Shown piece by piece: positions 16,299 to 23,879 of a DNA stretch of 34,323 bases (position 1 is its first letter; every line of letters begins with the position of its first letter). A program made the translations under genes and the position numbers. Below the pieces are notes generated by a model. That model ran no database searches, had not been told where the DNA came from, and saw only the letters and a program-made list of their open reading frames with translations. This stretch comes from DASQUK01 sp046726215 (GTDB lineage: Bacteria > Actinomycetota > Acidimicrobiia > Acidimicrobiales > VFJN01). Location of the stretch: contig JBKPAA010000016.1 in the NCBI GenBank assembly GCA_046726215.1, positions 1 through 34,323 of the forward strand. Direction: 5' to 3'.

Positions 16299-17354
16299 GT
16301 GCTCCACGCCGCCATCGAGGCCTACCTCGGCGACTTCCGGCTCGACATCGACCTCGACGTCGCCGACGGCGAGGTCGTCGCCCTGCTCGGGCCCAACGGC
16401 GCCGGGAAGACCACCGCGTTGCGCGTGATCGCCGGCCTCCAACCCCTCGACGGCGGCCGCATCGAGCTCGACGGTGCCGTGCTCGACGACCCCGCCGCCG
16501 ACGTCTTCGTCCCCACCGCCGATCGCCCCATCGGCGTCGTGTTCCAGGACTACCTGCTCTTCCCCCGCCTATCGGCCGTCGACAACGTCGCCTTCGGGCT
16601 CCGGGCCCGGGGCCTCGACAAGGCCAGCGCCCGCAACCGGGCCCATGCATGGCTCGCGCGCTTTGGTCTCGCCGAGCACGCCCACGCCAAACCCCGCACG
16701 CTCTCCGGCGGCCAGGCCCAGCGCGTCGCGCTGGCCCGTGCGCTCGCCACGGACCCGCGCCTCCTGCTCCTGGACGAACCCCTCGCCGCCCTCGACGCCG
16801 GCACCCGGCTCGAGGTCCGCAGCGAGCTCCGCCGCCACCTCGCCACCTTCCACGGCGCCCGCCTCCTCGTCACCCACGATCCCGTCGACGCCCTCGTCCT
16901 CGCCGACCGCCTCGTCATCGTCGAGAAGGGCCATGTCGTCCAGACCGGCACCCCCGCGGCCGTGACCGCCCAACCGGCGTCCCGTTACATCGCCCAGCTC
17001 ATCGGCATCAACCTCCTCCACGGCACCGCCACCGGCGAGCACACCGTTCGCCTCGACACCGGCGGCGAGCTCACCGTCGCCGACCCGCTGCCCGGACCGG
17101 ACATCGCCCTGGCCATCCGCCCCCAGGCCATCGCCCTCCACCGCCACCAGCCCGACGGCAGCCCCCGAAACACGTGGGCCGCGACCATCAGCGACGTCGA
17201 AGCCGACCATGACCGCGTCCGCGTCACCCTCACGGGGCCGGTCGCGGCCACCGCCGAGGTCACGCCCGCGGCCGTCGCCGAGCTCGACCTCGCACCGGGT
17301 GTGAGGGTCTGGGCCACGGTCAAGGCGGTCGACATGACCGCCTACCGGCACTGA
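16299..17354 (+). CDS. modC: Molybdate ABC transporter ATP-binding protein
   Basis: A 351-aa ATPase. Walker A GPNGAGKTT is at 31-39, the Q-loop VFQD at 81-84, the signature LSGGQ at 135-139, Walker B LLLLDEP at 155-161 and the switch histidine in VTHD at 191-194. The tail (about 225-351) is a TOBE/molybdenum-binding-like regulatory domain (NLLHGTATGEHTVRLDTGG; ALAIRPQAIALHRHQPDG). The GTG start is 1 bp after the modB stop. Codon choice becomes more C-rich than in the neighbours, but nothing else suggests foreign origin. Confidence 0.93.
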   Translation: MLHAAIEAYLGDFRLDIDLDVADGEVVALLGPNGAGKTTALRVIAGLQPLDGGRIELDGAVLDDPAADVFVPTADRPIGVVFQDYLLFPRLSAVDNVAFGLRARGLDKASARNRAHAWLARFGLAEHAHAKPRTLSGGQAQRVALARALATDPRLLLLDEPLAALDAGTRLEVRSELRRHLATFHGARLLVTHDPVDALVLADRLVIVEKGHVVQTGTPAAVTAQPASRYIAQLIGINLLHGTATGEHTVRLDTGGELTVADPLPGPDIALAIRPQAIALHRHQPDGSPRNTWAATISDVEADHDRVRVTLTGPVAATAEVTPAAVAELDLAPGVRVWATVKAVDMTAYRH

Positions 17355-17462
17355 ACCGCCCGCGGCTCGAACTCACCCGAACCGGGTGGCGCTTTCGCAA
17401 CGGTGAACGCGTCAAGTTCTGATCCAGGCGACACGTACGGAATCGTGTCGGAGGAGGACGCG

Positions 17463-17831
17463 ATGATCCTGGCCGACGTGGGGTTGGGCGAACTGATCTG
17501 GGCGACACTCTTGATCTTCGTCCTGGCCATGGTCCTCTGGGTGTTCATCCTCGTCGTGAGGGACCTGTTCCGCGCCCGCGACCTGTCGGGCTGGGCCAAG
17601 GCGGGCTGGTTGGTGGCGCTGATCCTGTTCCCGCTGCTCGGATCGCTCGTGTACATCATCGTGCGGGGCCTGTGGCTGGGGACGGCCGAGGATGCGGCGG
17701 CGCGGGCGCAGCTCAGTCGGACCGAATTCGAGCGCTCCGGCAGCAGCGTCGCCGATTCGACGGCGGACCGGGCCGGTGGACGACCCGACCCGGCTGGCAG
17801 CGCCGCGGAACAACCGCACGATCGCGCCTAG
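17463..17831 (+). CDS. Small membrane protein, PLDc_N domain
   Basis: 122 aa from ATG 17463, chosen because GAGGAG lies six bases upstream; an upstream start at 17403 would add 20 polar residues. Two transmembrane segments are clear: LIWATLLIFVLAMVLWVFIL and WLVALILFPLLGSLVYIIV, separated by RDLFRARDLSGWAKAG. This matches the phospholipase D N-terminal (PLDc_N) cardiolipin-synthase-like membrane module found alone in many actinobacteria. The soluble tail is polar and disordered. There is no catalytic HKD motif, so it is not an enzyme by itself. It converges on the MMPL gene with a 15-bp gap. Confidence 0.75.
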   Translation: MILADVGLGELIWATLLIFVLAMVLWVFILVVRDLFRARDLSGWAKAGWLVALILFPLLGSLVYIIVRGLWLGTAEDAAARAQLSRTEFERSGSSVADSTADRAGGRPDPAGSAAEQPHDRA

Positions 17832-17846
17832 GCGTCGATCGGGTGC

Positions 17847-20132
17847 CTAACGGGGGTCGTCGGAGGCCCCGGAGGCCCGGGCGGAGGCCCCCACCAGGGG
17901 GGCGCGATCGGGGGTCTGACCGGCCGGAACACCACGGGGCACATCGGGACCCAACGGGAGCGCCCCGGGCTCGTACTCCGGCTCCGGCAGCCCGGTGCCA
18001 CCCTCGACGTCGAGCCTCGGCAGGCGCCGGTCGAGCCAACGGGGCAGCCACCAGTTCCGGTCGCCCAGGAGCTTCATCGTGGCGGGGACGAGCACGATGC
18101 GGACGATGGTGGCGTCGATGAACACCGCGGTGGCCAGCCCGAGGCCGAACATCTTGATTATCGGGTCGTCGCCCAGCACGAAGGCGGCGAACACGCTGAT
18201 CATGATGAGGGCGGCCGAGGTTATGACCCGGGCGGTTGCCGAGATGCCCTCGACCACGGCGGCGTCGTTGTCGCGGCGGTGCAGGTACTCCTCACGGACC
18301 CGGGAGAGCAGGAACACCTCGTAGTCCATCGACAGGCCGAACAGGATCGCGAACAGCATCATCGGCATGAACGACACGATCGGGACGGTCTCCTCGACGC
18401 CGATCAGGCCCTTCAGCCAGCCCCACTGGAACACCGCGACGATGACGCCGTAGGCGGCACCGATCGACAGCAGGTTCATGGCCGCCGCCTTGAGGGGCAC
18501 CGCCACCGAGCGGAACACCATCATCAGCAGCAGCACCGACAGCAGGATGACGGCGCCGATGAACCACGGCAGCCGGGTCGAGATCTTGTCGGACATGTCG
18601 ATGAACATGGCCGTCTGGCCGCCGACCTGCACCTCGGCGCCGGGCGCGTCCGACAACGCCCGGGGGATGACGTCGTCGCGCAGCCGGTGGACGAGGCTGG
18701 TGGTGGCCTCGTCCTGCGGCGCCGAGGTGGGGATCACCCGCAGCACGGCGGCCGTGCCGTCGCCATTGACCTGGATGGGGGCGACCGCCTGCACGTCCGG
18801 GTCCGCGGCGACGGCCGATTCGAGGGGCGCGAGGTCGTCGACGGTGGCACCGTCCAGCTCGATCGACAGCAGCAGCGGGCCGTTGAACCCGGCGCCGAAT
18901 CCGTCGGCCAGCAGGTCGTAGGCCCGGCGGGTGGTCATCGACGTCGGGTTGGTCCCGTTGTCGGTCATTCCCAGGCGCATGCTGAACACCGGCGCGGCCA
19001 GCAGCCCCAGGACCAGCCCGCCACCCACCAGATAGCGCCACGGGTGCGCAGACACCTGGCGGCCCCAGCGGTGCCAGATCGACTCCCGGCCAGGAACACC
19101 GGCGCCGCCACGCAGGCCAGGCACCCGTAGGGCGTCGATCCGGCGGCCGGCGAAGCCCAGCAGCGCCGGCAGCAGCGTGAGCGCGAGCGCCACCATGACG
19201 GCCACGGTGAGTCCGGCCATGAGGCCCATGACCGTGACCGCGGTGATGCCGGCGATGGCGAGGCCGGAGATGGCGATGACCACGGTCACGCCGGCGAAGA
19301 GCACCGCGGCGCCCGAGGTGGCCACGGCGCGCCCGGCCGCCTCCTCCACCGTCATGCCCGCGCGCAGGTTCTCGCGGTGCCGGGTGACGATGAACAGGGC
19401 GTAGTCGATGCCCACCCCGAGCCCGATCATGGCGGCGAGCGTGGGGGCGACCGTGTTCACCTCGACGACCGCGGCGATGAGCGTGATCAGTCCCAGGCTG
19501 GTGCCGAGGCCCACGAGGGCCAGGCCGATGGGCAGCCCCATGGCGATCACCGAGCCGAACGCCACCAGCAGCACGATCACCGCCACCAGCAGCCCGATGA
19601 CCTCCTGTCCCTCGGGAACGTCCTGGGCGGCCTCGGTGGGGAGGTCGCCCCCCAGCTCCATCCGGACTGCGCCCGACGCGTTGGTGGCATCGGCGGTCGC
19701 CTCGAGGCGCTGATAGGCCGGGTCGAGGATGTCGTCGGACGGCCGGTCGTACTGCACGTCGGCGTACGCGATGCGGTCGTCGGGGGAGCGCTGCAGTTCG
19801 CCGACGGACCCAACGTCGGGCTGGGAGGCCACGTCGGCTAGCGCGGCGTCGATGGCACGGGCGGCGGCGGGATCGGACAATATGCCCGGTCCACCGTCCT
19901 CCACGCCGAACACCAGCTGAGCGGACGTGCCGGCGGCGGCCGGGAAATCCTCCTCCAGGATGTCGAGCGCGCGCTGCGACTCGACGCCGGGGATCTCGAA
20001 GCGGTCGGACATTTTCCCGCCGCCGACCTGGGCGACGGCGATGACACCGAGGGCTGCAACCGCCCAAACCAGCACGGTTAGCCGCCGGCGACGAACCGCC
20101 GCACGACCGAGTCGATAGAGGAAGGAGGTCAT
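17847..20132 (-). CDS. MMPL/RND family transporter
   Basis: 761 aa from ATG 20132 (MTSFLYRLGRAAVRRRR). The frame is open upstream but that stretch is the AT-richer divergent promoter and a shadow of the TetR gene. Two RND halves are present. Each has one N-terminal helix, a large extracytoplasmic loop (from KMSDRFEIPGVES; from FSMRLGMTDNGTNP) and a bundle of five helices. The proton-relay Asp-Tyr pairs sit in GLGVGIDYALFIVTRHRE and FGLSMDYEVFLLSRVREEY. Length is typical of the shorter actinobacterial MMPL proteins, which export lipids or hydrophobic compounds; the cargo is unknown. It is divergent from a TetR at 20259 with a probable operator between them, the classic drug/lipid efflux arrangement. 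Confidence 0.92.
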   Translation of the reverse strand: MTSFLYRLGRAAVRRRRLTVLVWAVAALGVIAVAQVGGGKMSDRFEIPGVESQRALDILEEDFPAAAGTSAQLVFGVEDGGPGILSDPAAARAIDAALADVASQPDVGSVGELQRSPDDRIAYADVQYDRPSDDILDPAYQRLEATADATNASGAVRMELGGDLPTEAAQDVPEGQEVIGLLVAVIVLLVAFGSVIAMGLPIGLALVGLGTSLGLITLIAAVVEVNTVAPTLAAMIGLGVGIDYALFIVTRHRENLRAGMTVEEAAGRAVATSGAAVLFAGVTVVIAISGLAIAGITAVTVMGLMAGLTVAVMVALALTLLPALLGFAGRRIDALRVPGLRGGAGVPGRESIWHRWGRQVSAHPWRYLVGGGLVLGLLAAPVFSMRLGMTDNGTNPTSMTTRRAYDLLADGFGAGFNGPLLLSIELDGATVDDLAPLESAVAADPDVQAVAPIQVNGDGTAAVLRVIPTSAPQDEATTSLVHRLRDDVIPRALSDAPGAEVQVGGQTAMFIDMSDKISTRLPWFIGAVILLSVLLLMMVFRSVAVPLKAAAMNLLSIGAAYGVIVAVFQWGWLKGLIGVEETVPIVSFMPMMLFAILFGLSMDYEVFLLSRVREEYLHRRDNDAAVVEGISATARVITSAALIMISVFAAFVLGDDPIIKMFGLGLATAVFIDATIVRIVLVPATMKLLGDRNWWLPRWLDRRLPRLDVEGGTGLPEPEYEPGALPLGPDVPRGVPAGQTPDRAPLVGASARASGASDDPR

Positions 20133-20144
20133 GTTTCCAGAATG

Positions 20145-20160
20145 TGGCACTAGAATGTCA
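20145..20160. promoter_or_regulatory. Operator-like repeat between MMPL and TetR genes
   Basis: TGGCACTAGAATGTCA is an imperfect inverted repeat (arms TGGCA/TGTCA) immediately upstream of the MMPL start, in a 126-bp gap much richer in A/T than its surroundings. A direct copy ATGTCA-C-ATGTCA overlaps it (20155-20167). TATAGT (about 20187) is a possible -10 for the TetR gene. Binding of the TetR here would regulate both directions; inferred from the layout. Confidence 0.45.
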
Positions 20161-20258
20161 CATGTCAAGTTAATGCCAAGAGCCTTTATAGTGACACTCG
20201 GCACAGCAGCGCCGAATGCGCCTAGGCAGGCAGATGGCAGAAAGGGCATACTCTTCCC

Positions 20259-20933
20259 ATGAAGCACGCGGCCAACGGGCTCCGGGCGCGCAAGAAGGCC
20301 CGCACGCGCGAGGCGATCATCGACGCGGCTCTCGACCTGTTCGCCCGCAAGGGCTTCGACGCCACCACCATCGAGGACATCGCCGCCGCCGCCGACGTCT
20401 CGCCGCGCACGTTCTTCCGCTACTTCGAGTCGAAGGTCGACCTGGTGATGGCCCGCAACGAGGCCCACGGCGACAAGATCGGCCCGCTCGTCGCCGCGCG
20501 CCCGCCCAGCGAGGGCCCGCTGGAGGCGCTGCGCCAGGTCATGCAGCAAATGCTGCGCGAGCTGCTCGCCGACCCGTCGGTCGTGCGCGAGTTCCAGGTG
20601 ATGATGAGCGCGCCGCCACTGCGCAACATGGCCCGGGAGCACTTCTACGAGGAGGAAGCCGAGCTGGTCAGCGCGTTCGCAGCCCGGTTGGGCACCGGCG
20701 ATGGCGACCTCACGGCCAACGTCATGGCGGGCGCTGCCGCCTCGACCATCTGGACCGTCATCGACCGCTGGGTCGCCGAGGGCACCGAGGTCGAGCGCTT
20801 GGCGCCGATGATCGACGAGGCGTTCGCGCTGCTGGAGCGCGGCTTCAGCGGGGCTCGACCGCGAGCTCGCCGAGGCGCGAGCGCAGGTCCTGCTCGAAGG
20901 CAATCACGTCGGGCCCGACAGCCGCGGCCTTGA
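20259..20933 (+). CDS. TetR family regulator, divergent from MMPL gene
   Basis: 224 aa. The helix-turn-helix is clear: TREAIIDAALDLFARKGFDA, TTIEDIAAAADVSPRTFFRY, FESKVDLVMA (about 16-65). The rest is an all-helical ligand domain (ALRQVMQQMLRELLADPSVV; NVMAGAAASTIWTVIDRW), ending near residue 196. The last ~28 residues (RPRARRGASAGPARRQSRRA) are basic, low-complexity and lie entirely over the opposite-strand end of the IlvC-like gene (89-bp antisense overlap, 20845-20933). They look like read-through into a neighbouring gene. Likely the local repressor of the MMPL exporter. Confidence 0.88.
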   Translation: MKHAANGLRARKKARTREAIIDAALDLFARKGFDATTIEDIAAAADVSPRTFFRYFESKVDLVMARNEAHGDKIGPLVAARPPSEGPLEALRQVMQQMLRELLADPSVVREFQVMMSAPPLRNMAREHFYEEEAELVSAFAARLGTGDGDLTANVMAGAAASTIWTVIDRWVAEGTEVERLAPMIDEAFALLERGFSGARPRARRGASAGPARRQSRRARQPRP

Positions 20934-21822
20934 GGCGCTTGAGCGTGGGGTGGCCGGCCGCGTGCTCGGCCTCCCACTCGTCGGCGAACCCCCCGTTGGC
21001 GATGTTGGCCACGATGTGCCGCATGGTGGTGGCCACGTCGAGGTGGTCGAAGCGATCGGCGCGCGTCAGCTGACCGTATTGGCTGGTGGGGGAATGGTGC
21101 TCCATCTGGACGGCGTACCCCTCCAGCCGCAAGAGGCGGTACGAACGCTCGACCTCCCCGGAGAGGAACAGCTCGGTCAGGATCGCCTCCAGGGGGATGC
21201 CCTCACTCAGCATCACCTCGACGAACGACTGGCTGACGCGGCGCATCGCCGGTGCCAGCGCCTGCTCGACGGCGAGGTCGAGCACCGCCTCCTGGTGGGG
21301 TGTCAGCGAAAGGGCGCCCTGCCGTAGCCCACCGATGGCATTGGCAACCGCCAGCGTGCGCGCCGAGGTCGTGCCGGTGCGGTCGTGGTGGACGCCGACG
21401 GCGGTGACGAAGCCGACGCCCTCCTCGTAGCAGCGCCGCACCTCCGGGCCCAGCATCCGGGGGGCCACCATGCCGACGTCGCAGTCGAGCTCGAGACGAC
21501 CGAAGGCCGGGCAGAAGCCGCTGGCCACGATGACGAGCGCCTCGGCCGCCGGCCGCAGTGGCAAGGAGGGGATGACGTCGTCCGGAACCAGCAGGCACAG
21601 GATGTCGGCGTCGTTGGCGGTCTCGACGTCCTGGGTGGCGAAGCCGTCGGCCTCGGCCGCGTCGCGGGTGGGGTCGGCACGCACGCAGACCCGGAGGTCG
21701 ACCCCCGAGTCCCGCAGGTTGAGCGCCCACGACCGCCCCTGGTTGCCGTAGCCGACCACGGCCAGGCGCTGGCCTTCGATGGCGGCGGGGTCGGCGTCGG
21801 CGGTGTGGAAGATCGTCGTCAT
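20845..21822 (-). CDS. Ketol-acid reductoisomerase-like protein, atypical
   Basis: A 325-aa relative of IlvC, the NADPH enzyme of branched-chain amino acid synthesis. The Rossmann motif is VVGYGNQGRSWALNLRDSG (GYGNQG 24-29). MVAPRMLGPEVRRCYEEGVG replaces the usual APKGPG block. DLAVEQ matches the DLFGEQ magnesium ligands, and SPTSQYG matches SNTAEYG. The second acidic motif (E..xxE in ECLHELK) is not preserved with normal spacing (TELFLSGEVE). No ilvB, ilvN or ilvD is near; instead it is last in an operon of ACAD, crotonase and CoA transferase. GGAGGAG precedes the ATG by six bases. I infer a paralogue recruited to acyl-CoA or hydroxy/keto-acid catabolism, possibly a plain reductase or isomerase; the true activity is unknown. 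Confidence 0.78.
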   Translation of the reverse strand: MTTIFHTADADPAAIEGQRLAVVGYGNQGRSWALNLRDSGVDLRVCVRADPTRDAAEADGFATQDVETANDADILCLLVPDDVIPSLPLRPAAEALVIVASGFCPAFGRLELDCDVGMVAPRMLGPEVRRCYEEGVGFVTAVGVHHDRTGTTSARTLAVANAIGGLRQGALSLTPHQEAVLDLAVEQALAPAMRRVSQSFVEVMLSEGIPLEAILTELFLSGEVERSYRLLRLEGYAVQMEHHSPTSQYGQLTRADRFDHLDVATTMRHIVANIANGGFADEWEAEHAAGHPTLKRLKAAAVGPDVIAFEQDLRSRLGELAVEPR

Positions 21823-21843
21823 GGTGGGCTCCTCCGAGTTCGA

Positions 21844-23058
21844 TCAGATCACGCCGTCCGCCGCCAGGCCGTCGAGCTCGGCATCGGACAGCCCCAGGAT
21901 CCCGCCCAACACGTCCCGGGTGTGTTCGCCCAGCCGGGGCGCCCCGGCCGGCGCCGGCGACGGCTCGCCGACGAACCTGGGGAACGGCGCCTGCTGGCGG
22001 AGTGGGCCCAGGACGGGATCGTCCACCGCCACCAGGTCGTTCCGGGCCGCCACGTGGGCATCCGCGGCGATGTCGGCGGCCGTGTAGGCGTTGGCGACCG
22101 GCACGCCGTGGGCGATGGCGGCGGCCTCGACGTCGGCCGCCGGTCGGGCCGCGGTCCATTCGGCCACGATCGCGTTGATCTCGTCGGCGTGCTTGGCTCG
22201 GTCGGCCAGGGTGACGAAACGCGGGTCCCTGGGCAGGTCGGGCCGGTCCATGGCTGCGCAGAGCCGGGCGAAGTTGGCATCGCTGCCCGCCACCAGGCAG
22301 ACGTAGCGGCCGTCGCCGGTGGGGTAGTTGTCCAGCGGCGCCGAGTTGGCGAGGCGGTTGCCCTCGCGCTCCCGCACGACCCCGAGGCGGTCGTAGCCGG
22401 CGATGGTCCACTCGAGGATCCGGAGGACCGAGCCGTAGAGGGCGGCGTCGATCACCGCGCCGGTGCCGGTGGCGGTCGTGCCCGCGTCGCGACGGTAGAG
22501 CGCGGCGACGGCCGCCTGCGCGGCGAAGACGCCGGTGAGGTAGTCACTGGTCGTGACGCCGGGGCGGACCGGTGGCCGGTCGGGGTACCCGGTCAGGTGC
22601 AGCAGGCCCCCGTAGCCGATTCCCGTCCGGTCGAGCCCGGGCCGCTGCGCGTAGGGCCCATCCTGGCCGAAGGCCGAGATGCGGACGACCACCAAGCGCG
22701 GGTCGAGGTCGGCCGGGCCCAGCCCCCACGATTCGAGCGTGCCGGGACGGAAGTTCTCGCACAGCACGTCGGCGTGGGCGGCGACGCGGCGGAGGAGGTC
22801 CTGCCCGCGCGGCGTGCGCAAGTCGATGGTGACGCTCTTGCGGCCCCGGCCCTCGACCGCCCAGAACAACGAGTAGCGCTCGCCGTCGGTGTCGGCGAAC
22901 GGGCCGATCTCGCGCATGAAGTCGCCCCGACCGGGTTGCTCGATCTTGACGACCTCGGCGCCCTGCTCGCCCAGGAGCCCGGCGCAGAAGGGGGCGGCGA
23001 TGCGGGTGCCGAGGTCGAGGACGCGGAGTCCCGCGAGTGGGCCCGTCGCCTCGTTCAC
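21844..23058 (-). CDS. CaiB/BaiF family (class III) CoA transferase
   Basis: 404 aa from the GTG at 23058, which overlaps the crotonase stop as GTGA; the longer frame upstream is a shadow. It opens with LAGLRVLDLGTRIAAPFCAG and EQGAEVVKIEQPGRGD, the standard start of the interlocked two-domain fold. D172 in TTSDYLTGVFAAQA aligns with the catalytic aspartate that forms the anhydride/CoA intermediate. The family moves CoA between acyl-CoA and a free acid (formyl, carnitine, bile acid, succinate/mesaconate), or in steroid pathways may racemise or recycle CoA esters. Next downstream is the IlvC-like gene after 21 bp. Substrate unknown. Confidence 0.9.
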   Translation of the reverse strand: MNEATGPLAGLRVLDLGTRIAAPFCAGLLGEQGAEVVKIEQPGRGDFMREIGPFADTDGERYSLFWAVEGRGRKSVTIDLRTPRGQDLLRRVAAHADVLCENFRPGTLESWGLGPADLDPRLVVVRISAFGQDGPYAQRPGLDRTGIGYGGLLHLTGYPDRPPVRPGVTTSDYLTGVFAAQAAVAALYRRDAGTTATGTGAVIDAALYGSVLRILEWTIAGYDRLGVVREREGNRLANSAPLDNYPTGDGRYVCLVAGSDANFARLCAAMDRPDLPRDPRFVTLADRAKHADEINAIVAEWTAARPAADVEAAAIAHGVPVANAYTAADIAADAHVAARNDLVAVDDPVLGPLRQQAPFPRFVGEPSPAPAGAPRLGEHTRDVLGGILGLSDAELDGLAADGVI

Positions 23059-23879
23059 TGTGGCTCGCCGGCCTGCTCGCGCTTCACATGGTCCATGCCG
23101 CCGCCCGTGCGTTTGCGCAGCAGCCCCAGCGCCGTCTCGGTGTTGGACACGAACTGGTGGACCATGAAGTGGTGCCGCCACGAGTCACGCTGTCCCATGC
23201 GGTCGACCATGGCGTTGATCGATCCCTTTACCGCCTGGGCCGTGACCGGCGGCACCAACGCCACCTCGTCGGCCATCGCCCGAGCCGCCATCGCCAGCTC
23301 GTCACGCGGCACCACCCGGTTGACCAGGCCGTAGTGCTCGGCCTCGTCGGCCGTGAGCGTGCGGGCGCACAGCAGGAACTCCTTGGCCTTGCGGGGGCCC
23401 ATCTCCCAGGGCTCGACCAGGAGCTCCACGGCGGCACCGGACATGCGCAGCACGGGATTGGAGAAGCGGGCGTCGTCGGCGGCGACGATGAGGTCGCACA
23501 TGCACGCCAGCATCAGCCCCGCGGCCGAGCAGGCGCCCTGCACGGCGGCGATGGTCGGCTTGCGGAAGTCACGGAGGCGTACGCAGCGGTCGAAGTACAT
23601 GACCTGCTCGTGGCGCAGCTTGCCCTCGGCGGTGGACCGCATGGCCGCCCACGGGTCGGAACCGTCCATGAGCTCCTTGAGGTCGTGTCCGGAGCAGAAG
23701 TGCTTGCCCTCGGCGGCCAGCACCACAACTCGCACGGCATCGTCGGCGTCGGCGCGGTCGAGGGCCCCGTCGAGCTCGTCGATGGTGGCGGAGTCGAGGG
23801 CGTTGGCGACCTCCGGCCGGCGCAGCGTGATCGTCGCTGCCGACCCGGCGACGTCGTAGGAGATGCGGGACTCGCTCAC
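23055..23879 (-). CDS. Crotonase-fold protein lacking both hydratase glutamates
   Basis: 274 aa from GTG 23879, which overlaps the ACAD stop as GTGA. Crotonase superfamily: oxyanion-hole strands GKHFCSGHDLKEL (59-70) and GACSAAGLMLACMCD (115-129). By alignment with rat enoyl-CoA hydratase, the catalytic Glu of GGGCELA is M123 here, and the Glu of QPEI is V143 (FSNPVL). Both acid/base residues of the classic hydratase are therefore absent. The protein may be a different crotonase (hydrolase, isomerase, decarboxylase, retro-aldol/Claisen), using another residue such as E152, E156 or E159 in VELLVEPWEMG. The C-terminal helices (WRHHFMVHQFVSNTETALGL) are longer than in a simple hydratase. Enoyl-CoA hydratase is the name an automatic pipeline would give. 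Confidence 0.85.
   Translation of the reverse strand: MSESRISYDVAGSAATITLRRPEVANALDSATIDELDGALDRADADDAVRVVVLAAEGKHFCSGHDLKELMDGSDPWAAMRSTAEGKLRHEQVMYFDRCVRLRDFRKPTIAAVQGACSAAGLMLACMCDLIVAADDARFSNPVLRMSGAAVELLVEPWEMGPRKAKEFLLCARTLTADEAEHYGLVNRVVPRDELAMAARAMADEVALVPPVTAQAVKGSINAMVDRMGQRDSWRHHFMVHQFVSNTETALGLLRKRTGGGMDHVKREQAGEPQ

Noticed and set aside
17829..17849. Terminator between the PLDc_N and MMPL genes (TAGGC...GCCTA)
   Set aside because: The arms are 5 bp with an 11-base loop and no T-run; too weak to call.
20133..20903. N-terminal extension of the MMPL protein
   Set aside because: It would cover the AT-richer divergent promoter and be antisense to the TetR gene; MMPL proteins start at the MTSFLYRLGR-like segment.
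21385..23334. 649-codon plus-strand frame over the CoA transferase and IlvC-like genes
   Set aside because: It is antisense, Gly/Val/Arg-rich with no domain, while the minus-strand genes have clear catalytic motifs.
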